The notes: a model not told the origin generated them from the sequence alone. A stretch of DNA of 64,000 nucleotides from Eudromia elegans (GCA_003342815.1 PTEX01000013.1:2237067-2301066); one strand, 5' to 3'; numbered from the stretch's first letter, positions 35,501 to 50,100 are shown. Program-made: numbers and translations.

Positions 35501-38500
35501 TGCAAAATGACGAGCAGGATACCACCATTTTCTTTGAGAAAGATGGAAGACAAAAATGTAATGACAGGCCTACTCTAAGGTACTCTTGCAGTGAGAGAAC
35601 GGTACCTGCTCTCTGCTGGAATATGCTCAGTTCAGCACAAGAGGCCCAGGCCAGCCCAGGAACATTGTTCTCCCAAGGAAAGGTGAAGTTCAGGACTTGT
35701 TTATTGATGGCTGTTGAATATCTTGTAACAGAGTAAGGCTTAGGAAAGTTAGCCTGGTTTCTGAATCAAATACTTGCCTGCTTAAATTCTACCTGCGGTT
35801 TCATATGGCTAAGATATTCACACAATACGCTACTATATAGCGTGTGCTGGTAACTACCTGCCACATTCCAGGCCTGAAGTTGCTGCACTTCATGGCTGAG
35901 GGAAATGACCACCCCTAAGTTATGTAAAACCAAAGGATTTCAGAACTTTAGGCACTAGGCAAATATACGGCTATTACAAGTCAGTGAAGATCAGCTCCTA
36001 AACGAAGCCGAACAGGGTGCGAATCTGTCATCATTTTCCAACCAGTTAGTGATATATAAGTCATAAATTGAACAAGTGAGTCTGTAATATATTCTAGCAC
36101 AAGGTCTGCTAAGAAAGAGCAGATGCCAGAAAAAGCAGAAACCTTCATTTGATATTAATTATGGTAAAAAGATAGTGATGGTCTGAGCAAATTCAAGTTG
36201 TGGGAAAATTAAAGCAAAAATTTAAGTCCTGCACTGGACTCCAGGGTAGTCTTTGCTGCTTGGTGGTTCCCATTCTCCGTCCTCAGGAAATCTGTGGCTA
36301 TCCAGAGCCCAATATGATGAAGAGATTTTGTCTTTTGCCGTTGGAGAAACATCAAAGTTGAACTCAAACATGCAGTATAAACGCAACGTACTTTTGATTT
36401 GGACCCAAGTTTTGTAGCTCCGAGGAAGCTCAAATGAAGCAGATCTTGTTCAGTCACATAAAATCAAGTAGGGAATGATTTCTCTGTGCTCCCTTGGCCC
36501 TGCCTAGGGAGAAGTCTGGTAGGCTTGAATTACGCTGCGGGAGCAGTCCCTCATCACCTGTGGCTACAGAAATACGGACGGTATTTTGGTCAGCTGACGC
36601 GTACACAGAACATCCCAAGGAGTCCTTGGGAAATACCTTCCATCAGCTAAAGGGCACGTCTAACGTGTCTTCCATGAGGTTGCCCCTAACCAGCAGCTTT
36701 TACGTTCCTTCACTGTCATTTAGCTATTATTGACTACACTTTGGGCCAAAGAGCTTCGAGAAGCCACTGTGAGAAATAAAGTTGCACTGGGCAGCAGGCT
36801 CTGAAGAAAATGCCATACAGCTGACAGAGGGCAGATATAAACATGACATGGGATGCCCTTTTCCTCATAGATACACTCTGGCTGCTTCTAAACCATGGGA
36901 CGCAGAGATGCATCCCCACTGCTTGGTCCCAGCACATCCCCTGCCTTTATCCAGGGCTGCGGGAGGGCATCGAGTGCCCTGCTCCGTGGGTCCATGGAAG
37001 GGTGCCGGGTGCTGGAGTGTGCTGAGCCTGTGCCAGCTCCTGCTCCTGCTCCAGGTCTGTGCAGCTCCAGCTGCTGGCTCTGGGACTGGGTCCATGGTGC
37101 GCAGCATTCCAGCTCTGAAGTCTGAATACAACCACCTCAGAGACGGGCAAAGCAGGTATCTGTGGCCAGCAGGATGTGTACCAGTGGGACTAACAGGAAT
37201 CATAATCAGCCACTATAAATCTCAAAATACCAATAATAGAGAAGCCTGCATGATACGCTGATCACAGCATGCTCATGCCTTCCTGTCAAATTCCCTATTG
37301 TCAATCCGTTCCTGCAGAGCAGTTGCTCTTCCCTTTTCATCTTTAGCGCTCTTTAAATGACAGTTGAAGTCTTCTTGCTGCATTAGACAGTTACAAATGG
37401 GGGAAAAAAAAAAAAAGCCCAACTTGCTCATAGCATTTCCTCAAATGCAGAAAGGGGGAACAAGAGCAGGGTCAGGAATTCCTCTTTTTCAGCAAGCAGA
37501 GAGAATAAGGCTGGGGAACAGCCATAAAATGGAGTACCAAGAATTACCAGAGCTTCTGTCTTTGGAGTACTAAGTATTACCTTGCACTGGACTGTGCTGA
37601 CTCCGTGTGAGGTGCTGGAGCTTTCCGCAAGACCCGGCTAAACCATTTAAAGGCTAGAGCTTATTAGGGGGTGAGGGGGCTGCTGGTTCAAAGGTCACAG
37701 GCTTTGCGGGAAGAAAGTCATCAGGAGGAGTGAAAAGGAGGCCAGTTTGTTAGAGAAGATCCAGACTGCTGCTTGTCAAGGAACCAAGGCTTGGGTTTTA
37801 ACATGCAGAATTAGGGCTCTGTCTTCACTCAGGTAAACACAATCTGGAAAATATACCTTGGGTTGCCAGAATTTGCATATCTTCACAGTGAGGCTCATGG
37901 AGAAAGGGTTCCCAGCCTCTTCCCATGTGATTGAAAGGCTCCTTCTCCCTTCTCCAGAGAAAAACGTCTATATGTCTAACCACTAGATTCTGTGCAAAGC
38001 CCTGGAAAGTTAGCTGGTGTGTATGGGGGCCGTGTGGGAAGAAGGATATAATTTAATTTCTTTGTAATTTTAATACTTTCCGTCTGTCTGTAGCAGTCTG
38101 TAACAGCTATGTCCTTCCATGAGCATACCTAGAAGAAATTTTCTCAACAAAATCCCCACATCCGCAAGTGCCATGAGGAGCCATCTGGTGACCCAAGGAG
38201 GCAGGGCCTGTTGTGCGGTGGATCCATGGATCCACCTGGGTTGTCACAGGCACCTCTGCTATGTGAGGTGAGCCCAGATGCTGCGTGTCGTGGCAGTCCT
38301 TCCCCTCACCGGAACCAGCTCATGTGTCAGGCAGTGCATCCAGTAATGCCTATAAAGAGACATGTTATCCTAACAGTATTTTCCTTTATTTTGTTCCTTT
38401 GCCAAGTATTCGGAAGACTTCAATATGACAAAGAAAAGGATCCCATTAGTGGTGTTCTCAGTGGGTGCTCCTCTCACTTGGGAAGGCCTCAGTGCCACCA

Positions 38501-40724
38501 CCTTCTCCAGCTCCATGACCCCTGCCTCCCTCCTGTCCTCGCCCTGGCAGAGCCGCCCCACTCTTGTCCCTGGATCCTGCTGCAGGAGTCTTGGCCCTGA
38601 AAGTCCTTAAGGACTGTAAAGGCTCTTAAAAGGCAGCTGCCTAAACCCTGTCTTGCTGCTCCCCTTGCTGCTAATCTGCCTCGGCAAGGGCACCGAGCAC
38701 TGCTGGTGCCCGCGTGCTTCCGCTCTGCTCAGCAGCCACCGCGTGACCCCTCGCAGTGCTATAGGGCTCAGCCCGTCTGGGCAGAGCTCCCTGCCCTGGT
38801 GCATCTCCCGGACATCGAGATGTGAAAGGAAGCGCAAAGGGAACAGGGAGGGGGAGCTTTCCCCGAGCCCAGAGATTGGAGCCACTCCGGAGCCCTGGGA
38901 CCCTTCCAGGGGTGCTGCTCTGTGGCGGGGTGACCAGCAGGTCCCGTGCCACCCCCGCGGCCGCCTCCGTCCCAGGAATGTGGAAGGAAGCATTTCAAGT
39001 ATGCTTGTGCGCGGGGACGGAGCGTTTTAAAGGCCTGCAGGAATAAGGCACATCCCGCGGTTCCTTCTGAATCATAATTAGCCTTTTGGCTTTTCCTAGA
39101 GTGCCATGTAGCTGTGTCAGTCCTTCACATGACTCCTGAAGCACCGTCAGCAGCTCAGGATGGGCAGGGTGAGGCATCGCCTTGCAAGAAGACATTACAA
39201 ACATGCCTTTCGGGGGAAATGAAACAAAATAAAATGCAGGGTAGAGCCAGTGTCACTTAATGAATGTCCCCAGTCACTAGGATGGAGCTAATTGCCACTC
39301 TGCCATGTTCACAGCCTCAAGCAGCCTCATAAGGATTTAGTCGTTACCTTTCTTTGGCTGAGGAAACATCCAGACCAGCCTTTTGGAGTGGCAGCCTCTT
39401 TGTAATTCACTGTGATTGCTCTGGTCGGCCTTGGTTTCATTTACCGCAGGCAAATTTGCTCTCCCTCGCTCAGGAGCAGAGGTAACTAATGACTTGGTAA
39501 CTCATGCAAAGTGCCAGGCTATGTATCAAGGACAAAAGCAATCAGAGAAAATGACAAGGGCAACAAATATTTTGTATTAACACTGTGGTTCCTAGGAATT
39601 AGCTATAAATGTCCAAAAAAGTACATGACCCAATTTTAAAAAAATGCATCTTTCCAAATGAGTAATTGGTACCGTCCACCTCTGCCTTTTGATTCCCAGG
39701 TTCTTGAACCAGAATAAACCACCTTCAGTCAGTTAGTCTGATGATTAATTTAGAGCAATTCTATCTCAATGTCTTAATCGTCTGACTGTATTCAAGCTTC
39801 TGGTGGCAGGAAGTGACAAACGATAACGGCATGCAGTTTTTACAGACATTTCTCGTCAGTAGGGCTCAAAATATTTTTTAAATTGGTGCCGTTTTACAGA
39901 TGAAATACTGAAACATGGGACAGGAAATACTTCATCTAATGGGGGGGAGGACTAGGAGCAGACACCGCAGCTGCTGCCCTGTGCCATCAACATACATTTT
40001 GATAACGGGTAGAAATTGAAAATATATCTTAATAATTCTGAGGTTTGATAACTACCCCGCTCCCTTAAAAACTTTTATTTGAGGATTATAATGAATGTGT
40101 GAGATGGAATAGCTATTCTAGTGACAGGGAATAACAAGGAATCGTAGTTTTATGGACATGGTTTCAAGAAGTGGATATTAATTCAACATTTCAGGTCAAA
40201 ACGTTTCAGACACTTATTTATGGGGATAATTTTTCTTCCATAATGTTCTATTTTACAATCAATAGAATGTCTGAGCTGCAGCTTCTGGTTGTGGATACTT
40301 GAAAGGACTTTCCCTGCACAAAGCACTAAAATGCACTAAAATGTGAAACCCACAAAAGCTGCGGATCGATGGACGAGCCCTCCCAAGCCATCTGATTGTT
40401 CTCCTGGACAATGTGACACTGTTCCCAAACAGGATGTTTCCTCAGTGTTTTGACCGGCCTCACTGCGCGAGGTTCGGTACCTTTTTTTTCCACTGGTTTC
40501 CCCAAGGACCAGCGGGAAGCTCGGGACCTTCAGAAGTGGGGACCTCGGTGTCACAGAGGTTTTCCTGCCATTCTGCTTACGCTTCCCATGACTTAAATAA
40601 ACAGATAAATAAATTTAAATGACTAAAATCTCGTGCTTTGGGGTGTCCCCTCTCCGTGCCTCCGACTGGGACACGATACCGGACGGTTGCTCTTCCCGGG
40701 GAGGCGAGGGATGCGGCCACAGCC

Positions 40725-40756
40725 CCGCCCCAACCGCCCCAACCGCCCCAACCGCC
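40725..40756. repeat. Short 9-bp tandem repeat (caaccgccc)
   Basis: Three copies of caaccgccc at the 5' side of the CpG island. Confidence 0.8.
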
Positions 40757-40899
40757 ATTGCCATGGCAACCGCCCCGTACGCCCACCGCGGGGGAACAAA
40801 AGCCCGCGCAGACGTCACGCACTCCCCTTGGCCAATCAGAGCCGGCGGGAGCACGCGGCGCCCCTCCTCCCCGCCGCCGCGGGCGCAGGCGCAGTCCCG

Positions 40900-41164
40900 C
40901 CGCCACCGCGGCCTCCTCCGCCGACTACGGCGCCCAAGATGCGGCGGGGCGGCTGGCGGCGCCTCCTTCCGGTGCGCGACGCGCAGGCGCCGGGGGGCGG
41001 CGCGCATTGGCGGCGGCGGCCTCGTGCGATGATGACGCGCTAGGGCCGGGAGGGAGGCGGCGGCAGCGGCGGCGGCAGCGGTGCCGCAGGAGGGGGGGGC
41101 GGNGGCGGCGGCGGCGGGAGGCACCGGGCGGGCGGCGCCGGCCGTTGCCAGCGCGCGCGGGCAG
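40900..41164 (+). other. ADIPOR2: ADIPOR2 non-coding exon 1 (5' end uncertain)
   Basis: A strong splice donor gcag|gtgagc begins at 41165 at the end of the GC-densest part of the island. Human ADIPOR2 also starts with a non-coding exon inside a CpG island, followed by a long first intron. The transcription start is not determinable here; 40900 is only an estimate placed near the ETS/YY1/NRF1 cluster. If transcription starts upstream of 40939, the leader would contain an upstream ORF of about 34 codons (40939-41043). Confidence 0.55.
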
Positions 41165-44100
41165 GTGAGCGGCGCGGGGGTCGCGGCGCCCGGGGGGCTC
41201 CGCCAGGGCGGGCCTGGTGGCGGCGGGGGGCGCCCCTGTCCCTGCTCCTCGCTGCCTCCTCCGACGGCCGTTGGTCCCGGTGCCGTTGGGGTGCGGCCTT
41301 TGGGAGGCGAGTGGGCCCTGCAGGAGGGAGGGAGGGAGGAAGGGAGGTCGAGGCCTCCCGGGGACGCTTGACCGCTTCCGTGGGGTTTGGCCGCGGGCCG
41401 CCTGGCACTTGTTGCTTGTTGTGGCGGGGAGGCTGCGGCTCCGCTGGGCCCGCGTTTGTGGGTGCGGTGGGAATCTGGATTCGTGCTCCTCCTTAGCGAG
41501 GAGCGCCGCCCGGCTTTACCTCGGCTTAGGATCACCCCGTGTGTGTGTGTTTGTAAACACTGCAGGTACCTGGAGCAGGTAGTGCAACGCGAGTACTGAC
41601 ATTCCCAAGGGAAGCTTCAATTAAAGAAACTTTACTACTTTTATTAATCTGTTTTAAGTAGGGAATTAGATGTTCATCTCTTGTGTGTTTGGATTAGGCA
41701 GCAAAGAAGGTGAAACCTGTGGTATTTGGCTAGACAACAAGGAAGATAGGACCACTGTTGTTACGGGCTTCTGCAGTGTGTTGCTTTCTCTTCTGTGACT
41801 CTCACCTCGCAAGCCTGTTGACTTGGTGGCTTTAGAAGATGTTTGTGTTGGCATATGCTTAAGAAAACCCTTTCCTTTGATGCTAAATCATACCTTGCTA
41901 GGCACACGGGCTTTGCTACTTGATGTATGTAAGCTGTTGTATGCACCTGCTGCGTATTAGAAAAATTATTAGGTATTGCTGCTTATTTAAATACATATTT
42001 TGTGCTTAGTGAGGTACTAGAGTTCTTCAGGCCATAGAACTGTTTTGTGTGTCCGTTTTTAGAACGGACTAGGCTTTTAAAATTGACCAGGTCCTCTAGG
42101 CAAAGCCTTCTGGGCATAATCTGTTTTCCAAGAGTCGAGTTCTTAATGTGTAATTGAAGCTGTTCCCAGGCTCTTGCTGTAGTCGCTGTCAGAGAATATT
42201 AAGTTCTTAGTTACGTTCTCTCTGTGGTCGTTATAAATCTGTTCTGGAAGTGGGTGAAGGACAGTGTGCTACGCAGTCCCTCTCTTTATGCACAGTTCTG
42301 TAGTAAAATTCCTCAGGCTTAAATGGCCTTTTTGTGATGTTTCAGTGCTGGAAGTTCATCTTTCTTCAGAATCTTAATGAAACAGCATATATTTTGGTGA
42401 CAGCTGCTGTAACAGAGAAAAAGATATTTCTGATTGATGGAACTAGACATCATAGGATTTAAAGAGCAGCATGGTTCAAAACAAACCCTGTTTTTTCATT
42501 TCAGCTGTGAACAAATGCTGTTTATAGAAGAGAAGATGTCTTATGTTTGTTTTTATTTCTGCTACCCTTTTCATGTAGGGGCATTAGCCAGTTCAGGATA
42601 AGATAATTTTAAGCTGTGGATCTCCCCTTAAAGAGATAACTTACTCTGTGTAAGCTTAAGCTGTGCTGTGGCTCTTTGCCCTGTATGTGAAGACTTGAGT
42701 ATGTATTAGTAGGCAGCCTGAAGCTGAAGTTCTGTGTTGTATTGAAAGCATAAGATTAGCTACTAAAATATGGAAATTACTCCCTTGTCTAAGTTGACAA
42801 TTTAATATTGTTTAGTGAGCCTGTGGACAAGGTTGGTGGCAGCTTCATGGTACCATTTTTTTAATAGCTAACCAAAACCCTTGAGGAGTAGCCACTGAGG
42901 TGGAAAACTGAATTGGAATTAGTGAGAGAGGTGTGAAAAGCTGTGTCCCTGATCCCTCTGTGTTTTCAAGAGGATTATCCTGGGTATGAATCAGATATGA
43001 AAAATAATTGAGTGTGAAGTGCAAGTTTTCCCTGCCGGCATACCTCTGAAATCATGAAGGCCTTTCAGGGTGAATATTCCTGCACCCTATTTATCTATTA
43101 TAAATATGTTCTCAAAAATAAGTATAAAATATGATAGCAATTAGATCCTAAATTGTTTCAGGTCTTCAGCAGAGCCAGGTCTAAGCAAAGGATTCTTCCC
43201 TTAACGTAATCACCTCTTTGCAGCAGCATGGATACTGCTGGCATTGCTGCAAGTGTGCCCAAGTGCCCAGTGTGTTTTTGGTAGCTGTGGGCGAGATTCA
43301 GACTTGAAGCCTGACTTCTGGGTGCAGGGAGAAAGACTGGACTTTTCTAGGGGAGTTTGTGAAGCCCATGCTTGCTGTAACCAGGAGTTTCTGCTGATTT
43401 ACCGTGAAGGGAAAACTAATGGGAATTGACAGGGCATGTAATGCCAATGATTTTAATGCTTGGTCTTTGTAACTATCTTATGTTTTCAGTTGAATGTTCA
43501 AGGAACTGTGTCAAGCACTGATTTCCAGAGATACTCAATATTTGGTACTAAAAAAAAAAATGTGCAAGTTTTACAAGGTTCTGGTTGTATAACCACATCA
43601 TCCAAGGTACTGTGTGAAGAAACAAGGCTTGCTTTCGTCAGTGGAGATGCTGTCTGTGCATGAGGAAAATCTTGATGGGGAAACTTCGGGAGGTTGTTGG
43701 CTTATTATGCCATCAGCATTTCGGATGCTTAAATAGAAGTAGGACTGAAATGGAAATAGCAATTTTGAGTATTTATGATTTGAAAGTCTGTGTCTGAGTC
43801 ATTCACTGGCTTTTCTGGCAGACTGTTGGTAGATTTGAAAAGAGGTTGTTACACAAGATAATGGTAGTGATTATGAAAAAGTACTTGGGAGGGAGTTTAA
43901 GGGAAAAAGTATTACTTTAAACAGTATCATTCTCTGATAAAGCTTGTGCTAAACAACTGTCTTTTTGATGAGACATTTTATTTCAGCTGGTTCTACTTAA
44001 CATGGTGACTGGTGGACTTAAAGGTCTTTGTCAAGACCACCTCCCATAAAGAAGTTAACTTTCAAAGAGTAAGAAATGGCACCAAACTCTAGTATTAGCT

Positions 44101-47100
44101 TTATTTCTTTATATTTCTGTTTTCTGAAAACATTTTTACTTTTCATTTTTGTATTTGTATATTTTTTCCTGCTATCAGAAGAATTTATTTTGAAATAGGA
44201 TACTGCAGATCAGAGGAGATGAGTTGCTTCCACATATAGCCTCTGCAGGGCTTTGTAAAGAACCTCCTTTCTTGCCTTCTATGTGTCACTAGCTAGAATC
44301 CTTTTTATCAGTGAGTAATTGAGACTGAGCTGAAGTATAGTTTACCCAGTGGTTACATGTTTTTTCTGGAAAATTTCTTTCAATGGTGTGCCGTAAAAAG
44401 AAAATGTTTCTTAGCACAGCATGAGGACAAACTCTGAGGTTTGCTTTGAGGGCACCACAGCAGTCTTTTTGTGCATGGAACATTAATCACCGCATTGCAA
44501 TGTGGCAGTTGGTGTGGTGATAAGCAGGCAGCCTCCCCTGGGGAAGGAGGTGCCATAGCTCGTGCTGCTGCTGTTTTGTTTGGAGAAGTAGCAAATAAAT
44601 TGAAGGGGAGGGCATGTTGGCAAATTTAAGGTACTCAGAATTTTGAAGAGGAAATACTGCATACTTAAATACCAGCTTGCCAGCTAATTTAGAATGGTTT
44701 TCACTTACAACTTCTCCTTTCTTTCGAATTTTTGACACCACACGGAAATATCTGTTTCTCGCTGGTTTTTTGCTGTATGGTGTCTGAGTCAAGATATAGC
44801 CAGAGTAGGAAGAAAATTGCTATTTTGGTTTTGTAGTGCCCCTTTTTTCTCTCTTTCTGAAATAATGGGCTCTTGAGCAGATAAAGTATAGTGGTATGTA
44901 TAAAATGAAGTTAAGTGAAAGTTGTATCTGTTATTGCATATAGTCGTATTTGTTTTTGTATTCTAGACTAACTGAGCTCTACTTCTCCATTATAACAGAG
45001 AAAGGGGAGGAGAAACAGCCTCCTCCTTGCAGAGAAGACAGTTATCTTTTCTTCTGGCGATGCAGGATTGTTTAGCCTTGCAAATAATCTGTACCCAAAT
45101 TGCATGTGTATCAGAAAGCATTTCAGAGCTTCTGAGTGCTGGCTGGTGCTTAAGTTTCTTGGCAGAAAGGCATCTTTGAGTATTTAGGTAAGTATAAGGG
45201 TCACAGGATATGTAATTGTCAATATAGCAGAACTTGTAGCCTGGTTCAGATAGATTTCAGTAGCTGTGAAAATGCAATCGAATCTGCTGGAGTGTGCCAA
45301 CTGCTGTAACTCTCTGGGAACAGGACTAAGCCTTGTGAGAACAGAATATGAAGACATACAAAAAAAAAGGTACTACATACAAAAAAAGGGCATTGGAGTC
45401 AGCAGAGCTATAATCACTGGCTCTCCAAAGTTGCTTTAGCTGGCTTGTATACTAAGCAGGAGTATACAATTTATCTGCAGGAATGGATTGCAGGTCTGTT
45501 CTGCATACTTAAAATGAGTATTGCAGTACTCCACTGACAGATTTAGAAACTTCTGTTAGGACTTGGTGTGGGAAATGGAAATTACACTTCCTTTTTTTAT
45601 TACTTTATTTCCTTTCTGAACGTATCTTATCTGAAAATGAGTAGTATTTATATTTCTTCATTTAATACTACCAAAATTATACTATAGGTGTCATAATATT
45701 ACAACAGTCTACATTTGAAAAGGTCATTAAAAATCTCGATGTCTTCACTAGCCTCGTTCTTTTCTAAATGCAACTATCTGTGTATTTTCAAAGGCACGAT
45801 TTGACTTACCTTAAGTACACCGAAGCTGTTTTTTTCTTATGTTTTTTTAGACTGCTTTCCTTCTCTTTCTTCTTAACCAAACTATTCTACCACTGTTTGG
45901 CCTCTCCACTGAAGAGGACAGCAGTCCTCTGCTTTTCTTATTGGAACCCAAGATCAGTGGTACTGCCCTCTTGGGTTCTGGAGCAAGTGAGGATGGCATA
46001 TGTTCCCTCAGAGATGCTTAGGGGATCACTGGATCTGTTGAGCAATTTATTGACAGCTTTTGGGAAGGGGTTTAGTTTGTTTGTCTAGGATGACTTTCTG
46101 AATGCTGTTACAAGTATAGTGCAGTAAACTGGATGTTTAAGCTGTTTGTTCAAAGTCCATATTCTTTTTGAAGCACTGTACCATGCATCTTCTCCCTATC
46201 TGGATTTTTTTTCTCTGTGGAGTTCAGCAGTCTTTGTTGAAGCCACTTGTTCATGCTCTTCTGAGTCAAGTGTAAACTGCGTCATGGTACCAGATTTTGA
46301 GACATGCTGCCTTAAACATAGATATGTATTTTGAAATTTCATAAAATGGAGAATTTTCTATGAAAAAGGAATAATTGAATTCAGACAGTAGAGGCTACCT
46401 TGCCTTCTGAGTGTGAATATCACCTCTAATGACTGAGGCTTCATCTGAACTACAAATTCTTTTAGATAACTTTTAACTCCTACCCATGCTAGAAATACGT
46501 ATATTTGTATCTCGTAGTCTGCAGTGAGAGCTGTTTTAAAAACCCATGCAGTGCAGAGATAAGTATAGCCAAGGCTGGTTATCAGTCTTGAGAGAGTATT
46601 GCCAAGCTTTTAACTGCTACATTTTACCATTTGGAACAGGAAAGAGGATAGCTAGTAGGACTTGAGTGAAGAGCCACTGAATATGCATTTTGGCTGCTGT
46701 CAGCTGGCAGAGAAGTCATACTTTTGTGAAGAATACTACATTGCGTTTCGTAGGGGCTGCTTTTGAGATTTGGTGGTTGTCAGGCCGTGGCATAAACTGA
46801 AGGTTGTGCTTCTTTTGTCTTTCTAATGCTTTAAGTCCTTGTCTCCTTGGCTAGTGGAATTTGTGGACTTGGATTTCATAGACAAACATCAGTGGTCCAT
46901 AGATAAGTTGGTGGTGGAACCTAATGTACTCTGGCTTTATGGGCTGCTGCAGAACTAATTTACTTGCAAAGAATAGCATGTATTCCAGAGATGGCTTTTT
47001 TGCTTTAGGTTTAAGTGGTTGTTTAGACTTCTCTTGGAACAGGATATAGCGTTGTGAGATTGACAACAGCTGTACTTTACTGTTCTCAATATTAGCCTTT

Positions 47101-50100
47101 TATGCAGATATTTTTTGGTCTTTTAATGACACATGACTATAAAAATAAAAGGAACAGCCTATTCAGATCTCTTATTAAAGTAGCTATATGACAGAGTGCC
47201 AGCTACTGGCTTTTTGCCTGCTGTACCTTTAGTGAGGAGCAAAATTGTTTTCTGAGGTGGGTACCCTGAGAGATGAAAATAAACATTAAAAAAAGTCAAC
47301 AAAAGCTTTACTCAGTGCTTTTTTGGCCTTTGTATAATCAGCTCTGAGGGGAGGATGCTGATAATCTTGATGTCTTTGACTTAAGTGCTACTGCACTTCA
47401 CTTCCTGCTTTTGACCTTTTTAATTATTAAAACCATACCAATTCTGCAGAGCTACAAAAATAACAGTTCAATAATGAATATGTTAAAAGTTGATGTTTTG
47501 TAGTTTTTGCAAGCCTTTCTGATACAGCAAAAGAGCTGCTAGGTAGCTTATACTTTATTTGTAAGTTCTTTGTTATGAGTCAATTCTTAAATATTTTTTG
47601 AGCACAGAAGAAGAATACTAAATTTTTCTGACAATTAGAGGTACCTGTTTTACGTACATAGCATGGATATTTTTTTAGTTCCCTTTGTAGATCATTCCAC
47701 AGAAATGTGGAATATAATTCAGCAAAACTACCTTTGCTTTTTATTAGGCTTTTTATAGGTGTCTTGTCAGTCTCCTATCAACTGAGAGTAGAAAGACCAT
47801 TAACAAAACATTAAAAACTTCTGTTTGTGAATGTTTCACTAAGTGGTGACTTGTTGCTAAAGCAGTAGAAGATTTGTGTGTTGGCTTTAGCTATTCCATC
47901 TGTAAAATTGACTTCTAATTTGACCTTTATACTTCCTATACTATGAATTTTAAAGTTGGGATGTAACCTATCTTTATCTGCATGAAGTTAAAATTGGAAT
48001 TTCGAGTTAGGATGGTCTTTGTTGTCAAGAAAGAAAGACTGACCAGGTTTCCCAACGGTTGCGTAAATATTTTTGTCCTAAACATTTAACTAGCGCGTGA
48101 TGCTGTTGAAAATGCCAGTTATGTCAAATGATTTGGAAGGATTCCAGTATATGGGTCAGTGTAGAGGAAAAAAACTCTGTGTGTCAGGGGGAGGGGGATG
48201 GGGAAAAAAATCTAAAATACTCAGATAAGGTCAGGGTTGATGTAACAGTGCAGTTTTTCATGTGTGGGAGTAAACTAGGTCCATCTTGGATTTTGAGCAG
48301 CAGACTTGCATGCTTTGGAAAGGGAATATTAAAGTGCTGTTAGGAGGACATTTGTTTCTCATTTTTCAATGCAAGGCCTTTCCTGCTAGGTTTTTCTCTA
48401 TTAGTTAACTGCTCCAAATCAGCCTCTTGTCACACATCACAGTAAAGTCATTGTGAAAAACAAAGCATGATCACAAAACCCATGACTGTTTTTCTCTGAA
48501 CGCTAACATCTTGGCTCTGTTTCAATAGTTTGTTATTATGCAAGTGCCTTAGGGCTGATCTGCCTGCAAGACTTGTGTGAATATTCTCCCTGTACATGAT
48601 TGTCCCCAAAAAGATACAATTCCACATTTCTGTTGCCTTAACAGTGTGTGCCAAGTGTCCAAGAGATCTTCTAGCAGGCACTGCAGTCTGTCTTTGTATT
48701 ATGTTTTGAGAAATTTTATTCCAGGTAGGAATTAAAACTCTCCTAAAACTTTGTACCCCCTTCTCAGAGATCCTCTTATGAGGTAACAGAGTATTTGAAC
48801 GCTCTGTCATTTGAAGCCAAATGGACTCCAGAATTAGGTAGTAATTTAAGTTATGTCTCTGTAATAAATGAGCAGTTTATAAGCATGTTCTTTGTTAAAA
48901 CACAAAGTCACAGGTGACAGTGGTAGTATTTGGGGTTGACCAACACATGATTTCGTAATTCATATTGTAGAATGACGTTTAGTCATACTAATGATGGGGG
49001 TAGTTAAGAATTACTGGCACTTAAAGTTAATTACTAGGCAGACATAAAAAGGAAAGGTTATTGCTGCTGTTTCCATTTGAAGCTACTGCTACAAGAGATG
49101 TGACAGAAAATATACCTGTATTAGGATGTTGTGCTGTTGCTGATCCAGTCATTAAGGAAATTAGCAGGATGGTTGTGCAAAAATTATTCTTCAAACAAGA
49201 GTAGAAACTGTTGGACAGTTACTGACCTTTGGACTTAGGTAAGTAGAGAGTTGATTATACTTGCTTACAAATGTGTCTTCTACTCAAGATAATAAAAAAA
49301 GACATAGGGCTTCAGGCCTCTGAACTTACTATTGGGCAAGACTCATACAGGAGTGTGACCAACCCTTGCTGGACATAGTGTTGTAAATGTAATGTTTGAG
49401 CAAGCTTTCCTCTTTTATGTGCTATTTGAAGTAGAGGCAATGTGGATGAAGCACTCCTTCCCGCACTGCTGTGCAGTCATTGTTAATTTGATGCTGGCCT
49501 GTGAGTGTCGTAATGCTTTACAACTGTAGTGGCCCAGGACCCAAAGATAAACTCTGATTTCATTTTGGGAATCTTTTATATTATTTAGCAACATGCTTTC
49601 AAATCAAGCAGGAAAAATGAAAATGAGTTACAGGAAAAGGCTTCTTCATTCCTTGCTTATCTTAGGCTGTAGTGTTTGTCGCTGACAGTCTTTCTCAAGC
49701 TTGGATTTTGAACTCCTATGTATATGAAAGAGCAATATTATATATAGTTTGATAAAACTCCTTTCTGACTAACTTTAAGTGACCTGAAGCAGTTTAACAT
49801 GTGGATTAATGTATTTATGACTGTAATACATCAGCCCTGACAAGTTGCTTGAGGACTTGAATAAAATATGGTGTCAGGGGTTTCACTGAAAGTCTTAGGG
49901 GAGACAGTGTAGCTGAGATGATTAAGAATTTCTCCCTTTCCTTGGTTTTGTGCTCGTTCATCTTTATACAGATTCAGATGTAATTGTGTAAAGGTTTATT
50001 TAAGTCAAAGTTATGTCAGCAGGCAGGCCTGTCGAAATCAAGGATTCCAGATTTGTGTGCATGTTTCTTGTTACCCACTGTAGCACATACAAATCTAAGC

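Larger units (their letters stand above)
33831..40640. other. Intergenic DNA between WNT5B and ADIPOR2
   Basis: No exon or RNA gene recognised. It contains the repeat fragments at 34480-34560 and 35400-35500, a possible MIR-like tail near 39890-39940 (gttttacagatgaaatactg), and otherwise AT-rich unique sequence. A GC-richer patch at 38650-38990 gives open frames on both strands without any protein similarity that I recognise. Confidence 0.6.
40640..41530 (+). promoter_or_regulatory. ADIPOR2: ADIPOR2 CpG-island promoter
   Basis: A sharp CpG island in otherwise AT-rich DNA. Visible motifs include a CRE-like gacgtcacg at 40811-40819 and a CCAAT box (gccaatcaga) at 40831-40840. There are two NRF1-type gcgcaggcgc sites (40883-40892 and 40981-40990) and a near-YY1 motif ccaagatgcggc at about 40934. 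An ETS core (cttccgg) lies at 40966-40972, and an inverted CCAAT (attgg) at 41006-41010. No TATA box is seen. This combination is typical of broad, housekeeping-like promoters, in keeping with the wide expression of ADIPOR2. A single N lies at 41103 inside a GGC run. Assignment to ADIPOR2 rests on the good splice donor at 41165 and the gene's first coding exon downstream. Confidence 0.8.

Noticed and set aside
38211-39046. Cluster of GC-rich open frames on both strands between the genes
   Set aside because: No family similarity, no consistent strand, no CpG-island promoter; treated as shadows.
40615-41535. 306-residue minus-strand open frame in the ADIPOR2 island
   Set aside because: Pro/Ala/Arg-rich low-complexity translation of a CpG island, crossing an N and GGC runs; typical artefact.
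48448-48810. 120-residue minus-strand open frame in ADIPOR2 intron 1, considered as a transposase relic
   Set aside because: No catalytic motif, terminal repeats or family resemblance could be identified.
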